A stretch of DNA of 37,998 nt from Candidatus Gastranaerophilales bacterium (GTDB lineage: Bacteria; Cyanobacteriota; Vampirovibrionia; Gastranaerophilales; Gastranaerophilaceae): assembly GCA_947584965.1 (NCBI GenBank), contig CANPWQ010000015.1:1-37998 (forward strand). The letters are read 5' to 3'. Position 1 is the first letter of the stretch; every line of letters starts with the position of its first letter. The position numbers and the translations under genes were made by a program. Positions 1 to 7,174 of this stretch are shown in pieces. Under the pieces are notes generated by a model. It saw nothing but the letters and a program-made list of their open reading frames with translations, was not told where the DNA came from and did not search any database.

Positions 1-997
1 ATAAGCAATATGGATTGCATCTTCCGCCGTTTGCTGTTGCTGCTCTTAAACATCCGCCTTTACATACCGAAGAATATGCGCAGGTCTTACAGTAGCCCGT
101 TAACATTGAACAATCAAATTTACGATTATATGAGAATAAATTTTCATCATTCCATATTTCTTTTAGCGAACGCTCTCTGACATTAGCTTCCTTGTATTCA
201 TCACGTTGAAGAGATAAACAACCTCTAACTGTTCCGTCGCTGCCTAAACCAATACCGTTTATTCCGGCATGGCAGCCTATCCAGTATCCTTGAACGGCTT
301 TGCCTATTTCGCCCAAATATCCGATTACGTCGGCTCCTGAAACTTCTTCAAACTTATCTTTGTATTTTTTTCGGGTTTCCAATATGAATTTTGCTATTTC
401 AAAGAATTGTGCTTCCGTAATCATTGTTTCTTTAGACATACGCCCGATACTGTCACCATATTGAATTTGCCAGTATCTTATTTTATTTTTAATTAAGAAA
501 TCCCTTATTTTAGGCAGTTGTGAAAAGTTTAATTTGTGTATTGTTGTTACAACACTGGGAACAATGTTGTATTGATGCAGCAATTTGATTGCATTTTCTA
601 CGTGAGCAAAAACACCCTCTTTGCCCCTAATATAATCATGTAAATAATCGTCTGCTGCATCAATACTGATTCCGAAAGCTATTGGTCTTACCGCATCAAT
701 AATTTTTATAGTTTCTTCATTTACTAAATATCCGTTTGATATAAATCCTACTTGCATTTTGCAAGTTCTAATCATTGAAGCTATTGCCCCGATATCTTGA
801 CGCATTAACGGTTCTCCGCCTGATAAAATTACTGTTTTACATCCTAATTCAGCTAAGTCATTAATTACTTTATAGCATTCAGCCGTTGTTAATTGATGTT
901 CTTTTTCTACGCTTGTGCAATCTGAACCGCAGTGTATACAATTAACATTACATTTAAATGTTATTTCCCAAACCGCATTTTTAGGTTGATATATCAT
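1..997 (-). CDS. Radical SAM/SPASM peptide-modifying enzyme (3' end cut by window edge)
   Basis: The gene starts at 997 behind a strong ribosome site (AAGGAG, 6 nt before ATG) and runs off the left edge after about 332 residues. The radical SAM CX3CX2C cluster is visible as CNVNCIHC (Cys16, Cys20, Cys23), followed by the GGEP strand motif in ILSGGEPLMR. The C-terminal third has SPASM-type cysteines: CHAGINGIGLGSDGTVRGC, then several CxxC and C.GGC groups that would bind auxiliary Fe-S clusters. Such proteins mostly modify ribosomally made peptides. The divergently encoded neighbour at 1125 is a short peptide with a duplicated VYG motif, which makes it the likely substrate. Splicing (tyramine excision) is an inference from the motif. 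Another radical modification, or an unrelated peptide or protein substrate, is possible. A partner protein could lie beyond the edge. Confidence 0.85.
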   Translation of the reverse strand, partial: MIYQPKNAVWEITFKCNVNCIHCGSDCTSVEKEHQLTTAECYKVINDLAELGCKTVILSGGEPLMRQDIGAIASMIRTCKMQVGFISNGYLVNEETIKIIDAVRPIAFGISIDAADDYLHDYIRGKEGVFAHVENAIKLLHQYNIVPSVVTTIHKLNFSQLPKIRDFLIKNKIRYWQIQYGDSIGRMSKETMITEAQFFEIAKFILETRKKYKDKFEEVSGADVIGYLGEIGKAVQGYWIGCHAGINGIGLGSDGTVRGCLSLQRDEYKEANVRERSLKEIWNDENLFSYNRKFDCSMLTGYCKTCAYSSVCKGGCLRAATANGGRCNPYCL

Positions 998-1124
998 ACT
1001 AACTCCTTTTTTGTTATTGTAAACTTTTATTAATTTTTTGCAAAATTATTAAAGATTTGTAAAAAAAATGACGTAATTCTTTTTTATTATAGTTATATTA
1101 TTGTAAAAGAATGAGGTATTTATT

Positions 1125-1373
1125 ATGGGTAATGTTAATGAACCTAAAAGATTTAGTTTTGATGCATTAAATGCTAAAATGGTATATGGTATTTGTACTC
1201 CTAAAGGTAATAATGATCAGTTAAACAGTATTTTAAATGCTAAAATGGTCTATGGTATTCGTTCTCCTGAAGAAGATGTAGTTGATGTTAAAAAACCGGT
1301 GGAGAAAAAATTGTCATTAACTGATCGTTTAAGTAATTTTCTTTCCGGATTGTTTAAAAAAGAAGGAAAATAA
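1125..1373 (+). CDS. Candidate RiPP precursor with two LNAKMVYGI core repeats
   Basis: This 82-residue protein starts 127 bp from, and divergent to, the radical SAM gene; GAGG precedes the ATG. Residues 15-23 and 37-45 are the identical nonapeptide LNAKMVYGI, each followed by a C/R-T/S-P triplet, with a 22-residue period. The remaining parts are a short polar N-terminus (MGNVNEPKRFSFDA) and a C-terminal segment, residues 63-79 (LSLTDRLSNFLSGLFKK), that would form an amphipathic helix. Known cyanobacterial spliceotide precursors (PlpA/PcpA) carry X-Y-G motifs from which a radical SAM splicease removes tyramine to leave an alpha-keto-beta-amino acid. Here X would be Val20 and Val42. No Nif11- or nitrile-hydratase-type leader is present, unlike the classical precursors. 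The coding status is supported by the ribosome site and the exact repeat; the function is inferred. Confidence 0.7.
   Translation: MGNVNEPKRFSFDALNAKMVYGICTPKGNNDQLNSILNAKMVYGIRSPEEDVVDVKKPVEKKLSLTDRLSNFLSGLFKKEGK
1167..1259 (+). repeat. Tandem 27-bp core repeats in the peptide gene
   Basis: Copies at 1167-1193 and 1233-1259 are 66 bp (22 codons) apart and differ at one third-codon position (gta/gtc for Val). Together they encode LNAKMVYGI twice. The flanking sequence also shows weaker similarity (ATTTGTACTCC versus ATTCGTTCTCC), so the original duplicated unit was probably longer than the conserved core. Confidence 0.85.
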
Positions 1374-1449
1374 AATCTCCGATGCAAAATTTTTCGCATA
1401 ACTCAGATGTTTTTTTGCAATGTTGATTATCGCGAGATTTTCGCACAAC

Positions 1450-2439
1450 TTAAATTAAAGATATAATATTATCCGTATCAATATTCAAGCATTTTAGTTC
1501 GTTGCAGGTTGTTTGGCGTTTATCCCACAGGCATGGTCGGCAATCGCAATTATTTGTTATTGCAATGAATTTATCCGATTGAGGGAACAATTTTTTTTCA
1601 TTGGTAGGTCCAAATATTGCTATTGTTTTGGTATTAGTTGCAACGCCAATGTGCATTGGTGCAGAATCGGAACATATAAGAACTTGCGCACTTTTTACGA
1701 GTTTTGCAAAATCAAGCATATTTTTTGTTTTTCCGTACATATCTGTAAAATTACTTAAATCTGTTCCGTTCAATTCATTTCGTATTTGATTTATAACTTC
1801 TTCATCGTCGGGACCACCCGTTAAGATGACTTTTTTTCCGTTGTTTAAAAGTTTTTTTATAAGCTCTGCCCAAACTTTTGCTCCAAATATTTTTATTATT
1901 CCTTTTTGTACGCTTATTTTGCTTACTCCGGGATGAATAATAACCGTGTTTATTTCTCTTTCAACTTCATCAATATTGATTTTCGGTAATTCAAAATCGG
2001 TGTTTACAATCGGTCTGACCAAGTCAAAATACATATTTGCTGCATACTGATTTTGGTTTAAATGTATTGCATAAGTCAGTAACTTTTTACTTAAATTTGA
2101 TGTTTTATAGCCTATTCTCGTTTTTATTCCCGTAAAATACAGCAATAATGCAATTAAAGGATTTGCCCCTGAGGAAATAACAAGGTCATATCTGCATCTT
2201 CGTGCTTTAAAGTACAGCTTTAACATTTCAAAATATTTATTTTTTGTTTTGATGTCAATAAAAAAAGAGTTGTCAATTAAATTGGTAAGAGAAAGAAACC
2301 CCTTGCTTCTTCCCTCTAAACACAATGTAATTTTTGCCTCGGGATATGTTTTTTTTAAACTTTGAATAACAGGCAGAAAAAGAATTTCATCCCCAATTCC
2401 GCCAAAATTTATTAATAAAATATTTTTAAAAGATTGCAT
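1450..2439 (-). CDS. Family 9 glycosyltransferase (heptosyltransferase-like)
   Basis: The 329-residue protein has the GT9 layout: an N-terminal Rossmann half with the glycine motif GGIGD (residues 13-17), a linker strand with HPGVSK, and a C-terminal donor half with GGPDDEE and a SDSAPMHIGVA segment ending in FGPT. Members move sugars from nucleotide donors onto lipopolysaccharide-type acceptors at the inner face of the cytoplasmic membrane. A cluster of cysteines closes the protein (CDCRPC, then two more), as in many GT9 proteins. It starts one nucleotide after the stop of the 115-residue gene, so the two are probably co-transcribed. The exact sugar and acceptor cannot be read from sequence. 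Confidence 0.85.
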   Translation of the reverse strand: MQSFKNILLINFGGIGDEILFLPVIQSLKKTYPEAKITLCLEGRSKGFLSLTNLIDNSFFIDIKTKNKYFEMLKLYFKARRCRYDLVISSGANPLIALLLYFTGIKTRIGYKTSNLSKKLLTYAIHLNQNQYAANMYFDLVRPIVNTDFELPKINIDEVEREINTVIIHPGVSKISVQKGIIKIFGAKVWAELIKKLLNNGKKVILTGGPDDEEVINQIRNELNGTDLSNFTDMYGKTKNMLDFAKLVKSAQVLICSDSAPMHIGVATNTKTIAIFGPTNEKKLFPQSDKFIAITNNCDCRPCLWDKRQTTCNELKCLNIDTDNIISLI

Positions 2440-2440
2440 A

Positions 2441-2788
2441 TTAAAATGGTTTTGTTTGATTTAACTTTTTACGTAATTCACGAAAACGTGCAATATCTTC
2501 CTGTGCTTTGCCCGTTTCTCTGAATACAACTTGACTTGACGGGTGTACAAGCATAATACAGTCAATATGAATTTCAAGAAAATTATAACGTCTTGGAGGT
2601 GTATTAGAATTTCTTGCAATTATTTCCGCATTAGTGACAGCAAGAAAACGCTTTTCTTTATCATTTAATAAATCGGTTAATTCTCTGTTTGTTTTTGTAT
2701 ATTTTGAAACATGAACAGTACCTTTTATTTCATGGTCAGCTGTCAGTATAATAACTTCTATCGGAACAGTATCTAATTCTTTCGCCAT
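2441..2788 (-). CDS. Small conserved hypothetical protein upstream of GT9
   Basis: This is a 115-residue soluble protein with no signal peptide or membrane segment. The N-terminal half alternates short beta-like stretches (VPIEVIILTADHEIKGTVHV) and ends in a hydrophobic strand (LEIHIDCIMLVHPSS); the C-terminus is charged and helical. I do not recognise a characterised family. One nucleotide separates its stop codon from the start of the GT9 gene, so translation is probably coupled. A role alongside the glycosyltransferase is only a guess from context. Confidence 0.7.
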   Translation of the reverse strand: MAKELDTVPIEVIILTADHEIKGTVHVSKYTKTNRELTDLLNDKEKRFLAVTNAEIIARNSNTPPRRYNFLEIHIDCIMLVHPSSQVVFRETGKAQEDIARFRELRKKLNQTKPF

Positions 2789-2877
2789 TTTTCACCCGTT
2801 AAATATAATCTATATATTGATTATATTATTTGATTAATATTTTTTCAACTTTTTTAAATACATGTTTATAAATAAAA

Positions 2878-2951
2878 TGCGCCCGATGGGAGTTGAACCC
2901 ACATCTAAAGACTTCGGAGATCTTTGCTCTATCCTGTTAAGCTACGGACAC
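2878..2951 (-). tRNA. tRNA-Arg (anticodon CCG)
   Basis: The reverse strand folds as a complete 74-nt cloverleaf. The acceptor arms are GTGTCCG and CGGGCGC with G-T pairs. The D stem is GCTT/GAGC. The anticodon stem is AAGAT/GTCTT around loop CTCCGAA, giving anticodon CCG. The T arm is GTGGG-TTCAACT-CCCAT. The discriminator base is A. CCA is not encoded, so it must be added after transcription. It decodes the arginine codon CGG, which is rare in this AT-rich sequence. Confidence 0.93.
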
Positions 2952-2979
2952 TTTTTTATATTATATTACAAAATAATCT

Positions 2980-3954
2980 CTATATCTTAAGTCCGGATGA
3001 TACAAATGTATTCATATTTTGAAATACATTTGTATGACCTTGTTGTCCTTTATTTATATTTTGTGAATTATTAATCATAAATTCACTAAATATATTTTTG
3101 TCAGATTTATCAATACTAACCATCATTAAATCATTATATCTTTTTTTTAATTTTAAACTTTCTGGAGTTTCTCCCATTTTTTCCAGTTGTTTTTTATATG
3201 AATAGTTTGCTATTGAATTTTTAATAATCGGCATAACTATACTGCTGACAATAATTGAATATAATAATGTGGATATAATTGTAGCTCCGTTTATTTTGTT
3301 AACCAAACTTTTATATGAGTTTTGGTTATATACTTGTTGAAGTTTTTCTTCTAAGAGGGCAGATTCTGCTGTTTTAACCTTTTGTCCTATTTTTTCGGCG
3401 GGGTTTATATCTTGTACATTTATTAAATTCCATAATTTTTTCGGTTTATTTTTCATAATGGTTTTCAGTTTTAAAAATATAGAATTTAAAGATTGTTTCA
3501 TTGTTTGAAAGTAAGATTTTGGTGAATTAGTTTTTAATATATCTTCAGGTAAAACTCCGGCTTCTTCAGCCATTCTTATTACCTCTTTTTTTACGCTTTT
3601 TGTAATGATTTCCCCTGATTCAAGTTTTCTTTTTAAATGATAATTTAACATTGCAGGCGGTATGGTTGATAATATTAAATCTAAAACTAAGTCTATACGC
3701 TCTTGTGATATTAGATAGTCTTTATTTTCACGGTTACTTTTTTTTAATCCTCTGATTTGAGCTAAGTGACTGTTTAACATTGAAACGGCATTGCCGACAA
3801 GCATTACTAATGCAATATCCGTGCCTTTTCCGAATAAAAAACTTGATATCTTTTGGTAAGTTTTATGGCGTGCGCTTTTACTTATATAATTTTCATAAAC
3901 ATTATATAATGGTGATATAACTTTATTTCTTAATATGTCTGCCGGCTTGGACAT
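2980..3954 (-). CDS. Hypothetical protein, paired with the 237-residue gene upstream
   Basis: The 324-residue protein has two hydrophobic stretches in its N-terminal part (around GTDIALVMLVGNAVSML and LVLDLILSTIPPAML) and a stronger one near residues 225-245 (TIISTLLYSIIVSSIVMPII). The regions between are lysine-rich and helical, and the C-terminus is polar and Gln/Asn-rich. No known domain is recognised. It overlaps the preceding gene by one base (TAATG), so the two products are probably made together, perhaps as a membrane complex. The style resembles the many uncharacterised membrane proteins of Gastranaerophilales. Confidence 0.7.
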   Translation of the reverse strand: MSKPADILRNKVISPLYNVYENYISKSARHKTYQKISSFLFGKGTDIALVMLVGNAVSMLNSHLAQIRGLKKSNRENKDYLISQERIDLVLDLILSTIPPAMLNYHLKRKLESGEIITKSVKKEVIRMAEEAGVLPEDILKTNSPKSYFQTMKQSLNSIFLKLKTIMKNKPKKLWNLINVQDINPAEKIGQKVKTAESALLEEKLQQVYNQNSYKSLVNKINGATIISTLLYSIIVSSIVMPIIKNSIANYSYKKQLEKMGETPESLKLKKRYNDLMMVSIDKSDKNIFSEFMINNSQNINKGQQGHTNVFQNMNTFVSSGLKI

Positions 3955-4667
3955 TATGAATCGCCTCCGGCATTGTTAAATCGTTCTTCTTTTATTTCTT
4001 TATATATTTGTATTACTTTTGATTTAATATTGTTAAACAATGCTTCTCTTTTGCTTATAGTATTTTTTATCTTTTTTAATCTGTTATTTGTAACATCTGT
4101 TATTGATTGTTTAAAACTCTTATTTTGTTTTACAATGCCTGATATTAAATCTTGCAAATCGCCTGTTAACGGTACATCTATATTTGCATTTGAATATAAT
4201 ATCATAAACAGCATAGCAACTATTGTGCCAAGCGTCGTATTATACTGTTTAAGCAGTTTTGTTGCTTTTGGTAAATCTTTTTTACTCATTTCAAGTAATT
4301 CTTTTGGCATAAAATTGTTTTTAATTAAGTTGTTTTTATTAAAATTGATTGTTTTATTTGCAAGTTCAATGAATACTTTTCTTATTAAAACTCCCGTAAA
4401 ACCGCATGCAATAGGCTTTGCCGTGGATTTTATTGCTGCATCAATTTTTTTATCCTCGTGGGCAAATTTTAAATCTATCATCGGTAAAAAAAGTACCGCT
4501 GCCAGCGACATTAATAGTTTTTGCTCCGGAATACTTATGTATTTTTCGGCAGCCTCGGCTGCTTTACCCATACATTCGGGTAAATAAATAGGGTTAGCAG
4601 GAAGTCCTTTAAATGTTTGGCAGGTCCTGTTTTTTATTTTACTTTCGAAAGATGAACAAATTTTCAT
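3954..4667 (-). CDS. Hypothetical membrane protein with N-terminal TFKG motif
   Basis: The 237-residue protein begins MKICSSFESKI and has TFKG at residues 19-22, the same short N-terminal pattern seen in other window proteins. It has several hydrophobic segments (LLMSLAAVLFLPMIDL, PIACGFTGVLI, LGTIVAMLFMILYS) and a basic, helical C-terminus. No catalytic motif or known family is recognised. It is the first gene of a two-gene unit with the 324-residue protein, with start and stop overlapping. The antisense open frame over it on the other strand has no ribosome site and is ignored. Confidence 0.7.
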   Translation of the reverse strand: MKICSSFESKIKNRTCQTFKGLPANPIYLPECMGKAAEAAEKYISIPEQKLLMSLAAVLFLPMIDLKFAHEDKKIDAAIKSTAKPIACGFTGVLIRKVFIELANKTINFNKNNLIKNNFMPKELLEMSKKDLPKATKLLKQYNTTLGTIVAMLFMILYSNANIDVPLTGDLQDLISGIVKQNKSFKQSITDVTNNRLKKIKNTISKREALFNNIKSKVIQIYKEIKEERFNNAGGDS

Positions 4668-4813
4668 TTTTTTATACCGTCGGCTGCTTGTTTTAAAAAT
4701 TCTACAAGTATTTTTTGTTATTATTATTACTAATTGTTAATTTTTTTTTACATCTGTTAATTCTTACGCAAATTTTTGTTTTCCGTTTTTTGTAACTTCT
4801 GTAAGGAGTGTTT

Positions 4814-5719
4814 ATGAAAATTTCACCTGTCTTTGCTTCAAACTATACTTCTAAAATTAACCGAAACAGTCAGGATGTTTTATCTAAACGTAATAGTTTT
4901 AAAGGCATATATGTTGATTATGATACGGATATAGGTAATGAAAAGGAGGATGTTTATCCTGCAACTTTTAAAAACAGTGATGCCGTTTTATTAAATGAAA
5001 TTGCCAGAAGATATCCTAATCAGGATTGTTTTATTTGCAAAGGGGCTAATGGTAAACCTCGACTGGAATTTAGAGAACGCGCCAATGATGTTCAAGTATT
5101 TAGAACAAATACATTTAATCAATATATGATTGAGGTTAATCCTAAAAATAAAGAGAATCCCTGTGTGCCGTTAATTATTCATGAAAATTCAGATATAAAT
5201 TCAATTATCGGTATTCCGTCAAGATTTTCTCATAATCCTTCACTGACCTTTACTATTCTACTGGGTTTTGAGCTTAATAAAAAACTTATTGAAAAAAAAT
5301 ATCAAATCTTAGATGTTATGGGTGAAAACGAAAGTATTGATTTGGGCGGTGAAACCCCTACGGATAAAGCATATAATGGAATTAAAGAACTTGAAATTGC
5401 AGTTACAAGATACCTTGTTGAATGTGCCTTTGCCGCAATAAATGATACTTCATCCGCTTCTGGTCTTTCTTCGTTTAACTTGTCCAAAGTTCAAGATGAT
5501 TTAATCGAAAAAAGAAAAAATAATTTAATGAGCGGTGATGCGGTTGTTTCCGATATTGATTTGTTAGACGGTAAGGATGTATTATCCGTTATCATGGAAC
5601 GGTATCCTAATGTGGATGAAAACAAAAAACGTATTGAAGAGATTGCGGAATATATTAGAATAATGGGTATTTCGCTTGATTATCCCGATGTTGATATAAA
5701 AAGTGAGAGCATACCGTAA
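4814..5719 (+). CDS. Hypothetical protein with N-terminal NSFKG motif
   Basis: The start at 4814 is chosen because AAGGAG lies five bases upstream; the in-frame GTG at 4808 sits inside that ribosome site. The 301-residue product begins MKISPVFASNYTSKI and has SFKG at about residues 27-30. It then becomes a mostly soluble alpha/beta protein without signal peptide or membrane segment. No known domain is recognised. Its last five codons overlap the 3' end of the RNase P RNA gene on the other strand. Proteins with this MKISP...SFKG start are common in Gastranaerophilales; their role is not known to me. Confidence 0.75.
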   Translation: MKISPVFASNYTSKINRNSQDVLSKRNSFKGIYVDYDTDIGNEKEDVYPATFKNSDAVLLNEIARRYPNQDCFICKGANGKPRLEFRERANDVQVFRTNTFNQYMIEVNPKNKENPCVPLIIHENSDINSIIGIPSRFSHNPSLTFTILLGFELNKKLIEKKYQILDVMGENESIDLGGETPTDKAYNGIKELEIAVTRYLVECAFAAINDTSSASGLSSFNLSKVQDDLIEKRKNNLMSGDAVVSDIDLLDGKDVLSVIMERYPNVDENKKRIEEIAEYIRIMGISLDYPDVDIKSESIP

Positions 5720-6036
5720 GCCGAATTCTGTTTTTAACAATCATCTGTCTTGGCTGAAAGTTACCTTACAGCTCCAGCGATTTCTCAAAGACGGCGGGTC
5801 ACCTTAACCTTTGTTCAATCTTGCACCCGAACGGAGTTTACCCGGCAGGTATTTCTCAATACCTCCGGTAGTCTTTTACACTACCGTTGCACCTGAACCT
5901 TAATATAAAGGTTGTTTACTTTTCTGTGGCACTGTTCCTAAAGTCACCTTTGGCGGATGTTATCCGTCGTTCTGCCCTTGGGTGTTCGGACTTTCCTCAT
6001 ATAAGTTAACTTATACGCGATTGTTCGTATACTCTC
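5705..6036 (-). ncRNA. rnpB: RNase P RNA
   Basis: On the reverse strand the conserved blocks appear in order: GAGGAAAGTCCGAAC (start of P4), CAAGGGCAGAACGACGG, ACAGTGCCACAGAAA, GGGTAAACTCCGTTCGGGTG, and the closing ACAGAATTCGGCTTAC. The ends pair to form P1: GAGAGTATAC (6036-6027) with GTATGCTCTC (5714-5705), ten base pairs with one G-T. The RNA is the catalytic subunit of RNase P and trims tRNA 5' leaders. Its 3' P1 strand lies inside the last codons of the convergent gene ending at 5719. It appears to have its own promoter in the end of the protease gene upstream. Confidence 0.95.
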
Positions 6037-6042
6037 TTTTTT

Positions 6043-6071
6043 ATTATACTAAAAACTTATCTTTTTTTAAA
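6043..6071 (-). promoter_or_regulatory. Promoter of RNase P RNA
   Basis: Reading the reverse strand, TTTAAA (6071-6066) and a perfect TATAAT (6048-6043) are separated by 17 bases. The first base of the P1 helix (G at 6036) is seven bases after the -10 box, as expected for a start site. Part of the promoter lies inside the last codons of the metalloprotease gene, so rnpB can be transcribed separately from the operon upstream. Confidence 0.65.
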
Positions 6072-6836
6072 TTTATCAGCCATATCTTTTGGAAGTTTTA
6101 CATTTTGTATGGACATTTGAAATTTTTTTATTTCCGCCAGCTTTTTTTGTTCATCCTCAAGATTTCTTTTGGGATTTTTTATTGATTTTAATGTTTTTTC
6201 AAACTCAGATTCCGCTCCGCCTGAAATGATGTGCATTATGATATCGTCTATATTGCCGTATGTGGTTGAATAAGTTGCATTTAAACTTTCTATTGATGTG
6301 CCGTAAGGAAGCGAGTATAACCACCTTATGGAGTTTATATCACGTTCGGAGAGGCTTACTACTCCGTATTGGTGAGGTGTGTACATTATGTCGCCAGTAT
6401 TTGTTGAATGTCCTAAGCCTAAAGCATGCCCGATTTCATGCAATATTGTGTGATATACTTCATTTTCATCCATATACTGCCTGTGTATAATTCCGTCTGA
6501 TATACCTATTGATACTTCGGCAGAATATAACCTTGAATTTTCATCATAATTAAAAGAGCAATTTCCCAGTGATTTTCGGTCAACTCTGCGCCATTCAACA
6601 TTTACCTGAGATTCATTTAGTGTATTTACAAGGAAAAAAGATACTTTACCTGCTGATACGTTTTCCCAAGTATTTAATGCTTCTATTACCATATTGGCAT
6701 AAAAATATTTATCATTATCGCTTAACGAATACCAGCTGCAAGGTGCTATATATACGGGCAGGGGAAAACACTGCGACGGCCACCTTATCAGTTTCCCTTT
6801 TTTTAAATGTTGGTTTAAGTAAGTTAATCTGTGCAT
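6057..6836 (-). CDS. Matrixin-like zinc metalloprotease (M10A type)
   Basis: The zinc-binding motif HEIGHALGLGH is complete (His133, Glu134, His137, Gly140, His143), followed by the Met-turn DIMY with Met151, as in metzincin peptidases. The 259-residue protein lacks a recognisable signal peptide and a cysteine-switch propeptide. The region before the catalytic core (RWPSQCFPLPVYI onward, then NTWENVS) matches the start of a matrixin catalytic domain. A charged helical tail of about 60 residues follows. Its start codon directly follows the stop of the zinc-finger gene. Substrate and location are unknown; a non-classical export route or an intracellular role would be needed given the missing signal. 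Confidence 0.85.
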   Translation of the reverse strand: MHRLTYLNQHLKKGKLIRWPSQCFPLPVYIAPCSWYSLSDNDKYFYANMVIEALNTWENVSAGKVSFFLVNTLNESQVNVEWRRVDRKSLGNCSFNYDENSRLYSAEVSIGISDGIIHRQYMDENEVYHTILHEIGHALGLGHSTNTGDIMYTPHQYGVVSLSERDINSIRWLYSLPYGTSIESLNATYSTTYGNIDDIIMHIISGGAESEFEKTLKSIKNPKRNLEDEQKKLAEIKKFQMSIQNVKLPKDMADKFKKR

Positions 6837-7157
6837 TTAGTTGTTTTCTCTTTTTTCTTCCTGTTTTATAAATTCGCACATTTCTTCAAGCCGCGTATCT
6901 TCCATCGCTTTTATAAGTTCATCCGCATTTTTAAATTTACCTATGGCAAAACCTGTTTCCGCTAATAATACACAATCGTTGCAAAGTCTGTATTTGCCGT
7001 ATTGTATTGAACCTGCCGGCGGTTTTGTTTTTCCGCAGCAGGAGCATTCAAATACTTCATCGGCAAGCGAGGGGTCTTCTTCTAAATCATCCAGCCTCAT
7101 TTGCTCAACTACTGCCTGCATATCCTCTATTATTTTAAGTTTTTCTTCTTTATTCAT
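6837..7157 (-). CDS. Small four-cysteine zinc-finger protein
   Basis: The 106-residue acidic protein has a central C4 zinc finger: Cys38-x2-Cys41 and Cys59-x2-Cys62, with an extra Cys40. The spacing and the GKYRLCNDC segment resemble the zinc-binding domain of ClpX-type proteins, but no ATPase follows. Both flanks are predicted helical and highly charged. It lies between the GT-C gene (17-base gap) and the metalloprotease (zero gap) in one operon. An adaptor or regulator role is possible but not shown. Confidence 0.75.
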   Translation of the reverse strand: MNKEEKLKIIEDMQAVVEQMRLDDLEEDPSLADEVFECSCCGKTKPPAGSIQYGKYRLCNDCVLLAETGFAIGKFKNADELIKAMEDTRLEEMCEFIKQEEKRENN

Positions 7158-7174
7158 ATTATTCCCGTTTCTTT

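Noticed and set aside
3973-4587. A 204-residue forward open frame opposite the 237-residue protein.
   Set aside because: It is the antisense shadow of the real gene: no ribosome site, and the coupled TAATG overlap supports the reverse-strand gene.
5982-6185. A 67-residue forward open frame across the 5' end of rnpB.
   Set aside because: It is Phe/Tyr-rich noise opposite the RNA gene and the protease, without a ribosome site.
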